64,000 nucleotides of DNA from Roseomonas sp. CECT 9278 (GTDB lineage: Bacteria > Pseudomonadota > Alphaproteobacteria > Acetobacterales > Acetobacteraceae). Positions 50,017-58,660 of the stretch are shown piece by piece. A model generated the notes under the pieces. That model saw nothing but the letters and a program-made list of their open reading frames with translations, did not search any database and was not told the DNA's origin. How positions within the stretch are numbered: the stretch's first letter is position 1; the number at the start of each line of letters is the position of its first letter. The position numbers and the translations under genes are program-made. Location of the stretch: positions 1 through 64,000 of the forward strand of contig NZ_CAKKLX010000020.1 in assembly GCF_918698155.1 (NCBI RefSeq), given 5' to 3'.

Positions 50017-50071
50017 CCAGGGGGCCGCAGCCCCCTGGTGGGGGAGCCCGAGGGGGTGAAACCCCCTCGGG
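50017..50071. terminator. two tandem perfect hairpins, bidirectional terminator region
   Basis: CCAGGGGGC (50017-50025) pairs with GCCCCCTGG (50030-50038) around CGCA, and CCCGAGGGGGT (50047-50057) pairs with ACCCCCTCGGG (50061-50071) around GAA. The stems are nine and eleven base pairs without mismatches. They lie between the convergent flavoprotein and chemoreceptor genes, just three bases before the latter's stop. There are no T tracts, so they may stop transcription by other means or act as mRNA-end stabilisers. Confidence 0.55.
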
Positions 50072-50074
50072 GAC

Positions 50075-51754
50075 CTACGCGGCCCGGATCCCGGCCAGGA
50101 ACCCATCCACCTGCCCGCGCAGCCGCTCGGACTGCTCGGCCAGCTCGGTCGAGGCCCCGCGCAGGTCCTGCGCCGCCCCGCCGGTGCGTTCCGCGCCCTG
50201 CTTGACGCCCACGGCGCTGCGCGAGGCTTCCTGGGTGCCCTGGGCAGCCTCGGCGACGGCGCGGCCGATTTCCTGCGTCGCGGCCGCCTGCTGTTCCGAG
50301 GCCGCGGCGACCTGGCCGGTATTGGCGTTGAGTTCCTCGATGGTGCGGGCGATGGCGGCGATGGCTTCGACGGTGCGCCCGGTCTCGGCCTGCATGGCGG
50401 CGATCTGGGCGCCGATCTCCTCGGTCGCCTTGGCGGTCTGGGTGGCGAGGTTCTTCACCTCGGAGGCCACCACCGCGAAGCCCTTGCCGGCCTCGCCGGC
50501 GCGGGCGGCCTCGATGGTGGCGTTCAGCGCCAGCAGGTTGGTCTGGCCGGCGATGTCGCTGATCAGGCGCACCACGTCGCCGATCTTGTTCGCCGCCTCG
50601 GCCAGGCCGCGCACGGTCGTGTCGGTGTCGCGCGCGGCATCGGCGGCACGGCCGGTGATGCCGGCGGTGTCGCGCACCTGGCGGGCGACCTCGGCGATGG
50701 AGGCGGCGAGTTCCTCGGTGGAGGCAGCGACGGTCTGCACGTTCATGCTCGCCTGTTCGGAGGCGGCGGCGACGACGGTGGCCTGGCGGGTGCCGTCCTC
50801 GGCGGTCTCGTTCATGGCGGAGGCGGTGGCCGACAGCTCGGTGGCGGCGGCGCTGACGGTCCGCAGCACGGCGGTCGCCTCGGCCTCGAAGGATTGCACC
50901 AGCCCGTCGATGCGGGCGGCGCGGTCGGCGGCGCGGCGCTCGTTCTCGCGCTGCTGCGCGGCGATGCGGTCGGCTTCCTTGAGCCCGTCGCGGCAGGCGT
51001 CCAGCGCGCGGGCCATGGTGCCGATCTCGTCGGCATGCTTGGCCTCGGCCAGGTCGAAGCTGTAGTCGCGGCGCGACAGCTTCTCGAGCGCCTGGGCCAG
51101 GTTGCGCGTGCGGTTGGCAATGCCGGACGCGATCATCCAGGCCATGGCGCCACCGATCGCCAGCGCCAGCAGCGCGCAACCGACGAGGATCAGCTCGCTG
51201 CGCCAGATCCGCGCGGTGGCCTCGGCAGCGGTGGTGTCGGCGCCGTGGTGATTGAGGTCCACCAGCACGAGCGCCGCCGCGGCGTGCCTGTCGAAGGCGT
51301 CGCGGCCGCCGCCGAGGGCCGCCATGATCGCCTCCTGCGGGCCGGTCTCGACAGCGCGCATCAGGGCGTCGTGGGCGGTCAGCACGTCCCGCTCCAGCCG
51401 CTTCATCTCATCGGCGAGCCGGCGTTCCTCCGGCGAGGAGATCAGCCGTTCATAGGCGCGCCACTGCGTCTCCATGGTCTCCAGGATCGGGCGCATCTCG
51501 GCCGCGCGGCGGGCGCGCAACGCGGGGTCGGTATAGGCGGCGAGCGCCAGCTCGGCGCGCCGCAGTTCCAGCGCCGCGCTGCGGTAGCGGCTGACGCTGT
51601 CGGCCGACGCGATCCAGTTCTCGTCGATCTCGCGCATGTCGGCCTCGGTGCTCCGCAGGCTCAGGATGCCGATCGCCGCCATGGCGACCACGAGGAAAAG
51701 GACGAAGCCGAAGCTGGCGAACAGCTTCGCGCGGATGGTGAGTTTGGCGAACAC
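50075..51754 (-). CDS. methyl-accepting chemotaxis protein
   Basis: A 559-residue chemoreceptor. A first membrane segment lies at about residues 11-33, followed by a helical periplasmic sensor domain of roughly 155 residues (four-helix-bundle type), a second membrane segment at about 190-210 and a HAMP domain. The long coiled-coil signalling domain has the highly conserved tip [20 protein letters not shown] followed by [13 protein letters not shown]. The ligand is unknown. The start is GTG 51754 with AGGAG seven bases upstream. No other chemotaxis genes are nearby. Confidence 0.93.
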   Translation of the reverse strand: MFAKLTIRAKLFASFGFVLFLVVAMAAIGILSLRSTEADMREIDENWIASADSVSRYRSAALELRRAELALAAYTDPALRARRAAEMRPILETMETQWRAYERLISSPEERRLADEMKRLERDVLTAHDALMRAVETGPQEAIMAALGGGRDAFDRHAAAALVLVDLNHHGADTTAAEATARIWRSELILVGCALLALAIGGAMAWMIASGIANRTRNLAQALEKLSRRDYSFDLAEAKHADEIGTMARALDACRDGLKEADRIAAQQRENERRAADRAARIDGLVQSFEAEATAVLRTVSAAATELSATASAMNETAEDGTRQATVVAAASEQASMNVQTVAASTEELAASIAEVARQVRDTAGITGRAADAARDTDTTVRGLAEAANKIGDVVRLISDIAGQTNLLALNATIEAARAGEAGKGFAVVASEVKNLATQTAKATEEIGAQIAAMQAETGRTVEAIAAIARTIEELNANTGQVAAASEQQAAATQEIGRAVAEAAQGTQEASRSAVGVKQGAERTGGAAQDLRGASTELAEQSERLRGQVDGFLAGIRAA

Positions 51755-51927
51755 GATGGCGCTCCTGGGCGGGCTGCGGGGCCGTCCGGTGTCTCCGGCG
51801 AGGGCAGCCTAGGCACGCCGACATGATCACCCCGTTAATCCCCCGCGCGGGGCTTCCCCCCGCCGCCGCGCTTCGCCACCATGCGCGGCGCTGCCGCAAC
51901 GCCAGCGAAACGAAGGATCGCACGACC

Positions 51928-52722
51928 ATGGACCGCACCCTGGAAGGCCGCACGGCCCTGATCACCGGATCGACCTCCGGCATCGGCCACGGCATCGCCA
52001 TGCTGATGGCCCACGCCGGCGCGAAGGTCATGCTGAACGGCTTCGGCAAGCCCGAGGAGATCGCCGCCGCGCGCGCCAGCGTCGGTTCCGCGATGGGCGG
52101 CGGCGACGCGCCCTATTCCGGCGCCGACATCTCGAAGCCCGACGAGGTCCGCGCCATGGTGGCCGACGCGCAGGCCAGGCTGGGCAGCCTGGACATCCTG
52201 GTGAACAACGCCGGCATTCAATATGTCAGCCCGATCGAGGAGTTCCCCGACGCCAAGTGGGACGCGATCATCGCCATCAACATGTCGTCCAACTTCCACG
52301 CCATCAAGGCGGCGCTGCCGGCGATGCGCGCGCGCAACTGGGGGCGGATCATCAACATCGCCTCCGCGCACGGGCTGCGCGCGTCCCCGCACAAGGCGGC
52401 CTATGTCACGGCCAAGCACGGCGTGGTCGGGCTGACCAAGGTGGTGGCGCTGGAAGTGGCGACCACGCCGATCACGTCCAACGCCATCTGCCCGGGCTTC
52501 GTGCGCACGCCGCTGGCCGAGGCGCAGGTCGGCCCGCTGGCCAAGGAACACGGCGTGAGCGAGGAGGTGGCGCTGCGCGACTACCTGCTGGAGAAGCAGC
52601 CGTCGAAGCGTTGGGTCGAGGTGGACGACATCGCCCACATGGCGGTCTTCCTGTGCGGGCCGGGCTCGGGCGGGATCAACGGCATCGCCTTCTCGGCGGA
52701 TGGCGGCTGGACGGCTTCGTGA
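51928..52722 (+). CDS. bdhA: 3-hydroxybutyrate dehydrogenase
   Basis: Short-chain dehydrogenase oxidising 3-hydroxybutyrate to acetoacetate, usually in polyhydroxybutyrate turnover. The 264-residue product has the NAD motif TGSTSGIGHGIA, NNAGIQYV, catalytic Ser in NIASAHGL and the YVTAKHG Tyr-Lys pair, plus the QPSKRWVEVDDIAHMAVFL region found in bacterial 3-hydroxybutyrate dehydrogenases. ATG 51928 is chosen over an in-frame extension. The stop overlaps the patatin gene start (GTGA). Confidence 0.88.
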   Translation: MDRTLEGRTALITGSTSGIGHGIAMLMAHAGAKVMLNGFGKPEEIAAARASVGSAMGGGDAPYSGADISKPDEVRAMVADAQARLGSLDILVNNAGIQYVSPIEEFPDAKWDAIIAINMSSNFHAIKAALPAMRARNWGRIINIASAHGLRASPHKAAYVTAKHGVVGLTKVVALEVATTPITSNAICPGFVRTPLAEAQVGPLAKEHGVSEEVALRDYLLEKQPSKRWVEVDDIAHMAVFLCGPGSGGINGIAFSADGGWTAS

Positions 52723-53786
52723 GCGAAGCGGCGCCACCCGCGTCGCCCGCGGTCGCGAAGCCGCCGGCGCGCAAGCGCATCAGCCTGGCGCTGCAGGGCG
52801 GGGGCACGCATGGCGCCTTCACCTGGGGCGTGCTGGAACGCCTGCTGGAAGACGATCGGCTGGAGGTGGACGGGCTGTCGGGCACCTCCGCTGGCGCCAT
52901 CAACGGCGTGATGCTGGTGGAGGGGCTGCTGGCCGATGGGCCGGCCGGCGCCATCGCGGCGCTCGATCGCTTCTGGCGGGCCATCGCGGCGCGGCTGGCG
53001 ATCAGCCCGCTGCGCGCGACGCCGCTCGAGAAGCTGATGTGGGGCCATGACCTGACCTGGTCGGTCGCCTACCGCACCTTCGACACGCTGTCGCGCGTGC
53101 TGTCGCCCTACCAGATCAACCCCTTCCCCTACGACTACAACCCGCTGCGCGCGGCGCTGGAGGACAGCATCGACTTCGAGCGGCTGCGCATGGAGGCCAA
53201 GGCGCCGCGGCTGTTCGTCTCGGCGACCAGCGTGCGCACCGGCAAGCCGCGCGTCTTCACGCGGCGCGAGCTGACGGTCGACATGCTGCTCGCCTCGGCC
53301 TGCCTGCCGCAGGTGTTCAAGGCGGTCGAGATCGACGGCGAGCCGTACTGGGATGGCGGCTACCTCGGCAACCCGGCGCTGTGGCCGCTGTACGACCAGG
53401 GCGGACCGCCCGACCTGGTGCTGGTGCAGCTCAACCCCCAGGTGCGCGAGGACGCGCCGACCAGCGCGTCGGACATCCTGAACCGCCTGACGGAAATCAC
53501 CTTCAACGGGTCGCTGATGGCCGAGATGCGCGCCATCGACTTCGTGCAGCGGCTGCTCGACACCGGGCGGCTGGAGCAGCCGCGCTACCGCCGCCTGTTC
53601 ATCCACGTGATCGAGGATGAGGAGCGCATGCGGAAGTTCAAGCTCAGCACGAAGTTCAACGGCGACTGGGATTTCCTGGTCACGCTGAAGCAATACGGGC
53701 GGGAGGCGGCCGAGCTGTGGCTGCACGACCATTTCGACAAGCTGGGGCGCGAGAGCAGCGTGGATATCCGCGCGCGGTTCCTGTGA
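52719..53786 (+). CDS. patatin-like phospholipase/acyl hydrolase
   Basis: A 355-residue patatin-domain hydrolase. The oxyanion motif LALQGGGTHGAF, nucleophile elbow GLSGTSAGAINGV (G-T-S-A-G) and the catalytic Asp in WDGGYLGNPA form the Ser-Asp dyad. No signal peptide. Translation is coupled to the 3-hydroxybutyrate dehydrogenase gene, which suggests a role in lipid or polyhydroxybutyrate granule metabolism rather than secretion; this is inference. The stop codon is the first base triplet of a 30-base tandem repeat. Confidence 0.88.
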   Translation: MSEAAPPASPAVAKPPARKRISLALQGGGTHGAFTWGVLERLLEDDRLEVDGLSGTSAGAINGVMLVEGLLADGPAGAIAALDRFWRAIAARLAISPLRATPLEKLMWGHDLTWSVAYRTFDTLSRVLSPYQINPFPYDYNPLRAALEDSIDFERLRMEAKAPRLFVSATSVRTGKPRVFTRRELTVDMLLASACLPQVFKAVEIDGEPYWDGGYLGNPALWPLYDQGGPPDLVLVQLNPQVREDAPTSASDILNRLTEITFNGSLMAEMRAIDFVQRLLDTGRLEQPRYRRLFIHVIEDEERMRKFKLSTKFNGDWDFLVTLKQYGREAAELWLHDHFDKLGRESSVDIRARFL

Positions 53787-53867
53787 CCTCAGGCGCCGGC
53801 GGCGCCTTTTTCTTGACCTCAGGCGCCGGCGGCGGCTTTTTCTTGACCTCAGGCGCCGGCGGCGCCA
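53784..53867 (+). repeat. 30-base tandem repeat, three copies, carrying terminator hairpins
   Basis: Units begin TGACCTCAGGCGCCGGCGG at 53784, 53814 and 53844; period 30. The first unit starts at the patatin TGA. Unit 1 is intact, unit 2 has a substitution in the second hairpin arm, and unit 3 is cut off before the T run. Confidence 0.85.
53792..53814 (+). terminator. rho-independent terminator after the patatin gene
   Basis: GGCGCC (53792-53797) and GGCGCC (53801-53806) pair around GGC and are followed by TTTTTCTT. It lies six bases after the stop. The 30-base tandem repeat supplies a degenerate second and third copy of the hairpin. Confidence 0.75.
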
Positions 53868-54108
53868 TGCGGCGGCTTGGCTTCCGCCGCCATGCGGGCG
53901 CGCTGGCAGGGAATGCCTCAGGGGCGGCGCCGGCCGCCGTGCGGCCGGATCCTGCGGTGGCGCACCGGGTTGGTGCGGGTGCGCGGGATCTGATGGTCGA
54001 CGGCGCGGCTGGATGGCGCGCCAGGCGCTGTCGCATGGGGCGGGTTGGACGCGCTCGCGCCTTGCGCTCCCGGCCTGATGCGGGCCATCGGGCCGCCCGG
54101 AGGATCGC
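53868..54108. other. intergenic region before tam
   Basis: About 240 bases without a convincing gene. It includes GCGGCGG (53869-53875) paired with CCGCCGC (53884-53890) and a direct repeat GCCATGCGG either side of it. A frame from ATG 53867 stays open to 54112 but encodes an Arg-rich, low-complexity peptide. Confidence 0.45.
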
Positions 54109-54864
54109 ATGAGCTGGGATGCCACGCAGTACCTGCGCTTCGAGGATGAACGGCTGCGCCCCGCGCTCGACCTGATCGGGCGCATCGCGCATGCGGCACC
54201 GGCGCAGGTGGTGGACCTCGGCTGCGGCGCGGGCAATGCGCTGCCGGTGCTGGCGGCGCGCTTTCCCGGCGCGACGGTCTCGGGCGTGGACGGCAGCGCG
54301 GCGATGCTCGCCAAGGCCAAGGGCTTCGCGACGCAGCAGGCCGATATCGCCGCCTGGTCGCCGGCGGCGCCGGTCGATGTGCTGTTCTCCAACGCCGCGC
54401 TGCACTGGCTGGGCGGGCACGCGGCGCTGTTCCCGCGGCTGCTGTCGCAGCTGGCGCCCGGCGGCGTGCTGGCGGTGCAGATGCCGTCCATGCACGCCGC
54501 CCCGCTGCGCGCCGAGCAGGACCGCATCGCGCGCAGCGGCCCCTGGGCGGCGACGCTCGCGCGCATCACCAGCGCGCCACCCATCCTGGCAGCTGGCGAC
54601 TATTACGACCTGCTGCGCCCGCGCGTCGCCGCGCTCGACCTCTGGATGACCGACTACATCCATGTGCTGCGCGGCGAGGACCCGGTCGTGCAATGGGCCA
54701 TGGGCACCAGCCTGCGCCCCTTCCTGGATGTGCTGGACGGCGCGCTGCGCGAGGGCTTCCTCGACGCCTATCGCGCCGCGATGCGCGCCGCCTATCCGCC
54801 GCAGGCCGATGGCACGGTGCTGCTGCCCTTCCGCCGCCTGTTCCTGCTGGCGCGCATGGCATGA
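54109..54864 (+). CDS. tam: trans-aconitate 2-methyltransferase
   Basis: SAM-dependent enzyme that methylates trans-aconitate, a by-product that inhibits aconitase. The 251-residue product starts with the Tam hallmark MSWDATQYLRFEDERLRPA, has SAM motif I VVDLGCGAGN, the VDGSAAML acidic strand and SNAALHWLGGH, and ends with the FRRLFLLA segment common to Tam. The stop overlaps the sirtuin start (ATGA). GGAGGA precedes the ATG. Confidence 0.88.
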   Translation: MSWDATQYLRFEDERLRPALDLIGRIAHAAPAQVVDLGCGAGNALPVLAARFPGATVSGVDGSAAMLAKAKGFATQQADIAAWSPAAPVDVLFSNAALHWLGGHAALFPRLLSQLAPGGVLAVQMPSMHAAPLRAEQDRIARSGPWAATLARITSAPPILAAGDYYDLLRPRVAALDLWMTDYIHVLRGEDPVVQWAMGTSLRPFLDVLDGALREGFLDAYRAAMRAAYPPQADGTVLLPFRRLFLLARMA

Positions 54865-55607
54865 GCGACGCCGCCGCGCTGCGCCGGATGATCGATGCGG
54901 CCGGCCGCATCGCGATCTTCACCGGTGCCGGCATCAGCACCGATTCCGGCATTCCGGATTTCCGCGGCACCAACGGCGTCTGGACGAAGATGCAGCCGAT
55001 CCAGTTCCAGGATTTCGTGGCCGACCCGGCGGCGCGGCGCGAGACCTGGCGGCGCCGCTTCGACAGCGACGACGTGATGCGCGCCGCCCGCCCCAACCGC
55101 GGCCATCGCGCGGTGGCGCTGCTGCTGCGCCAGGGCAAGGCGCAGGCCGTCATCACGCAGAATATCGACGGGCTGCACCAGGCCTCGGGCATTCCGGACG
55201 ACCAGGTGATCGAACTGCACGGCAATTCGACCTACGCCAGTTGCCTCGACTGCGGCACGCGGCACGGGATCCAGGAGCTTCGCGCCGCCTTCGACGCGCA
55301 GGGCGAGGTGCCGGGATGCACCGCCTGCGGCGGCCTGGTGAAGACCGCGACGATCAGCTTCGGGCAGTCGATGCCGGAGGAACCGATGCGCCGCGCGCAG
55401 GAGGAAACGCTGGCGGCGGAGCTGTTCCTGGTCCTCGGCTCCTCGCTGGTGGTGCATCCGGCGGCCGGCTTCCCCGAGATCGCCAAGCGCCGCGGCGCGC
55501 GGCTGGTGATCCTCAACCGGCAGGCGACGCCGCTGGACGACCTGGCGGACCTGGTGATCCGCGATGGCATCGCCGAGGCGCTGGGCGGCGCGACAGGCAC
55601 GAATTGA
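54861..55607 (+). CDS. cobB: NAD-dependent protein deacylase, sirtuin family
   Basis: A 248-residue Sir2-type enzyme removing acyl groups from protein lysines with NAD. Motifs: GAGISTDSGIPDFRG, TQNIDGLHQ, catalytic His in ELHGN, a four-Cys zinc site (CLDCG and CTACG), the GQSMPEE loop and GSSLVVHPAAGF. I do not see the Y-x-x-R desuccinylase pair in the usual place. Coupled by overlap to tam, so the two proteins are made from one message. Confidence 0.9.
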   Translation: MSDAAALRRMIDAAGRIAIFTGAGISTDSGIPDFRGTNGVWTKMQPIQFQDFVADPAARRETWRRRFDSDDVMRAARPNRGHRAVALLLRQGKAQAVITQNIDGLHQASGIPDDQVIELHGNSTYASCLDCGTRHGIQELRAAFDAQGEVPGCTACGGLVKTATISFGQSMPEEPMRRAQEETLAAELFLVLGSSLVVHPAAGFPEIAKRRGARLVILNRQATPLDDLADLVIRDGIAEALGGATGTN

Positions 55608-55679
55608 AGTCCCCTCCACGGGCCGGAACGCCGGCCGGTGATGGGTGCGGCGGGCCTCGTCAGCCGATCGGGGCCTGGT

Positions 55680-56834
55680 TCACCGCGCGACGTTCCGCCA
55701 GAACAGCGCGAACAGCGCCAGCGCCACCAACAGCAGCGCGGCCGCCAGCAGCACCGGCGCCGTGGCGCCGCCGAAGCGGTCGGCAAACCAGCCCGCCAGC
55801 GGCGGGAACCCGGTACAGCCAGCATAGAAGAAGATGAAATAGACACCGAGGCCCTGCGCGCGGCGCTCCGGTGGCACCGCCATGGCCGGCAGCGCCGCGA
55901 AGACCGTGATCGGCAGCGCATAGAGCAACCCATGCGCCGCCAGGATCGCCGCGCCCCACCGCGCCTCCGCGAAGGGCAGCGCCGCGGCCAGCGCCGCCGC
56001 GGCCGTGATGCACACCACCACCATGGGCCGCAGCGCCGCCGGGCGCCGCGCCAGCAGCGCCCCGGCCGGCACGGCAAGGACATTCACCCACGACATCAGC
56101 GATGTGGCGAAGCCGGCCTCCGCCACCGACAGGCCGCCTTCGACCAGCAAGGGCGGGGCAAAGGTGACCAGGACCATGTAGGTGCCGTTCACGCAGGCCC
56201 AGCAGCCGCCGGCCAGGCACATCAGCCGCACCTCGCGCGCCGGGAGCCGCCCGCTGCCGGCCGGCGGCGCCGGCGCACGCGGCACCGGGCGTGACGCCGC
56301 CGCCAGGGCCGCGAAGGCCAGCGCGCCGCCCAACGCCGCGACCAGGAAGGGAAATTGCCAGCCCAGCCGCAGCGCCAGCGCCGGCAGCGCCGCCTGCGCC
56401 GCCGCGATGCCGATCGGCCAGCCCAGCACGTACACCGCCATCGCCGGGAACAGGTCGGCACCCTGGAAGCGGTCCTGCATCATCTTGGTGAGCAGCAGGA
56501 TCACCAGCACGGTCCCGACGCCCATCACGATCCGGCCGCCGAACAGCACCGCCGCGCCGCCCGCCGCGGCGCAGACCAACGCACCCGCGACCAGCAGCGC
56601 GATGCCGATCAGCACGCCCGCGCGGTCCCCCATGCGGCGCGCCGCCAGGCCGAGCGGATAGACCAGCACCAGCCCCGGCAGCCAGAACAGCCCCACCAGC
56701 GTGCCGAAGGCCGTCCAGTCCAGCCCGAAGGTCGGCAGCAGCACCGGTCCCGACGCGCCCGGTGCCTGGAACAGCGCGCCAAGCGCCGCGCGCACCGCGA
56801 ACACCGCCGCGAGGAACGGCAGCGCCGCGGTCAT
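55680..56834 (-). CDS. major facilitator superfamily transporter
   Basis: A 384-residue inner-membrane transporter with about twelve hydrophobic segments in two six-segment halves and the loop 2-3 basic motif G-L-A-A-R-R-M-G-D-R-A-G. The pattern resembles CynX/NimT-type and other small-solute MFS members, but the substrate is not clear. ATG 56834 overlaps the stop of the DUF3293-like gene (ATGA), making it the third gene of a coupled set after rlmI. Confidence 0.85.
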   Translation of the reverse strand: MTAALPFLAAVFAVRAALGALFQAPGASGPVLLPTFGLDWTAFGTLVGLFWLPGLVLVYPLGLAARRMGDRAGVLIGIALLVAGALVCAAAGGAAVLFGGRIVMGVGTVLVILLLTKMMQDRFQGADLFPAMAVYVLGWPIGIAAAQAALPALALRLGWQFPFLVAALGGALAFAALAAASRPVPRAPAPPAGSGRLPAREVRLMCLAGGCWACVNGTYMVLVTFAPPLLVEGGLSVAEAGFATSLMSWVNVLAVPAGALLARRPAALRPMVVVCITAAAALAAALPFAEARWGAAILAAHGLLYALPITVFAALPAMAVPPERRAQGLGVYFIFFYAGCTGFPPLAGWFADRFGGATAPVLLAAALLLVALALFALFWRNVAR

Positions 56835-57286
56835 CGCAGCACCAGCAGCCGCGGCGGGCCGACGCGCCGGATCACCAGGATCGCATCCTGCCGGAAGCGC
56901 CGCGCGAGCACGACGCAGCGCGCCGCCGGCGCGCCGACCAGCAGGTGTTCCTCCCCCCAGGGGCGGGGGCGGCAGGCGCGGCCCATCCCCTCGCGCCGGG
57001 GCAAGCGGCGCGTGGCGGCGCGCAGGCGGTCCAGGCGGCGTTGGTTCCAGCCGCGCGGGCGGCGCCGGCTGTGCGGGTTCCAGGCCCCGACGAACGCAGC
57101 CTCCGCCACGCGCAACAGCACGAGCAGCGCGCGGGCCGCGCCGTGGCGCCCACGCCAGGCGCCCACCTGCCGCGCGCCGCGGGCCAACGGGACGACGATG
57201 CCATCCGCCTCGAACAGGGTGGCCCGCCAGGCGCGGCGCAGATGCGCGCGGCGTGCCGGCCCTGGCGGTGGCGTCGATCCGGGCAT
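56831..57286 (-). CDS. DUF3293-like protein
   Basis: A 151-residue Arg-rich protein resembling the DUF3293 family: FVGAWNPHSRRRPRGWNQRR (the A-W-N-P-x-S motif), W-G-E-E-H-L-L-V and ARRFRQDAILVI. Function of the family is unknown. Start is ATG 57286, or GTG 57289 one codon earlier; both overlap the rlmI stop. The gene is translationally linked to rlmI before it and the MFS gene after it. Confidence 0.65.
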   Translation of the reverse strand: MPGSTPPPGPARRAHLRRAWRATLFEADGIVVPLARGARQVGAWRGRHGAARALLVLLRVAEAAFVGAWNPHSRRRPRGWNQRRLDRLRAATRRLPRREGMGRACRPRPWGEEHLLVGAPAARCVVLARRFRQDAILVIRRVGPPRLLVLR

Positions 57287-58488
57287 CACGGCAGGTGCAG
57301 CAGCATGCCCTTGAGATACGCGCTTTCCGGCAGCATCGGGTGCAGCGGATGGTCGGGGCCCGCGCCGCCCATATGGAGGATCCGCGCCTCCCCCGCCGCG
57401 CGGCCCTGGCGCGACGCACGGTGCACGCCCCAGCCGACGGCCTCGGCGAATTCGCCCGGGGCGACGTGGTGCGAACAGGATGCGATGAACAGGAAGCCGC
57501 CGCGCTCGGTCAGCGTCGCCGCCAGCCGCGCCAGCTTGCCATAGGCCCGAAGTGCCGCCGGCTGGTCGCGCCGCGCCTTGGCGAAGGCTGGCGGGTCGGC
57601 GACCACCACGCCGAAGCGGCGGCCTTCACCCACCATGCGTTCGAGCATGTCCATCGCCTCGCCACGCTGGGCCGTCACGCGATCCGCGACATTGTTGGCG
57701 GCCGCGGCCTGCATGGCGGTGGCCAGGGCGTGCTCGCTGCGATCCAGCAGCGTGACCTGCGCCGCGCCCGCCACCGCGCAGCCGATGCCGAAGCCGCCAG
57801 TGTGGCAGAAGGCATCGAGCACCGTGGCCCCCGCGGCCAGCCGCGCGACCCGTGCGCGATGTTCGCGCTGGTCGAAGAACCACCCGGTCTTCTGGCCGCC
57901 GACCAGATCGACCGGAAAGCGCAGCCCGTTCTCCTCGACCGTCGCGCCGGCCGCATCGCCGGCGAGCAGGCGCGTCTCCTCCGCCAGGCCCTCGAGGCCG
58001 CGCACCGCGCTGTCGTTGCGCGCGACGATGCCGCGCGGGGCGAACAGCGCGTGCAACGCCTCGACGATCATCGGCGTCGCCGCCTCCATCCCCGCGGTAT
58101 TGGCCTGCAGCGCGACAACGTCGCCGTAGCGGTCGATCACCAGGCCTGGCAGGCCATCGGCCTCGGCATGGACCAGGCGGTAGTGCGGCGCGCCGAACAG
58201 GCGCTCGCGCAGCGCCAGCGCCTCGGCCAGGCGGGCACGGAACCAGGCGGCGTCGCAGGCGGCGTCGGGGTCGGTCGACAGGCGCCGGGCGGCGATCAGC
58301 GAATGCGCGTTGAAGTGCCAGGCGCCGTGCTTCACGCCGTCATCGCCCTCGATCCGCACGACGCTGCCGGCGGGCAGCGACCTGGCCGCCGGCGTCATCG
58401 CGATCTCGTTGCTGAACACCCAGGGATGGCCCGCCTTCACGCGGCGGTCGCGGCCAGGAAGCAGGCGGAGGATCGGGCGATCGGGCAT
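57286..58488 (-). CDS. rlmI: class I SAM-dependent rRNA methyltransferase, RlmI-like
   Basis: Predicted 23S rRNA 5-methylcytosine methyltransferase. The 400-residue product has an N-terminal PUA domain (GRDRRVKAGHPWVFSNEI), the EADGLPGLVIDRYGD segment, GQKTGWFFDQREHR, SAM motif VLDAFCHTGGFG and the catalytic VVADPPAFAK plus SCSHHV. Assignment to RlmI rather than a related paralogue is by overall resemblance. First gene of the rlmI-DUF3293-MFS set. Confidence 0.85.
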   Translation of the reverse strand: MPDRPILRLLPGRDRRVKAGHPWVFSNEIAMTPAARSLPAGSVVRIEGDDGVKHGAWHFNAHSLIAARRLSTDPDAACDAAWFRARLAEALALRERLFGAPHYRLVHAEADGLPGLVIDRYGDVVALQANTAGMEAATPMIVEALHALFAPRGIVARNDSAVRGLEGLAEETRLLAGDAAGATVEENGLRFPVDLVGGQKTGWFFDQREHRARVARLAAGATVLDAFCHTGGFGIGCAVAGAAQVTLLDRSEHALATAMQAAAANNVADRVTAQRGEAMDMLERMVGEGRRFGVVVADPPAFAKARRDQPAALRAYGKLARLAATLTERGGFLFIASCSHHVAPGEFAEAVGWGVHRASRQGRAAGEARILHMGGAGPDHPLHPMLPESAYLKGMLLHLP

Positions 58489-58660
58489 GGCGCCGCCTAA
58501 ACCCTGGCGCCGCCCGCGGCAAGCCGGCAGCGCCACCCGGGCGCTTTCGCCGTCGCGGGTTCCGGCGCTAGGGTCGGCCCGCCGCGGCGCAGATGGTGCC
58601 GCCCGGCCACGCGCCATCAATCGCCGCCACGACGCGGCGCGCCGGAGGAGGATCCACCCC

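Noticed and set aside
53867-54112. Small plus-strand frame ending in an overlap with tam
   Set aside because: The product is Arg-rich low complexity and starts inside the decayed third terminator repeat; tam has its own GGAGGA.
53680-54693. Minus-strand frame with repeated Ala-Pro-Glu-Val-Lys-Lys-Lys units
   Set aside because: The repeat comes from reading the tandem terminator units on the opposite strand. The rest of the frame is antisense to tam and has no recognisable domain or ribosome binding site.
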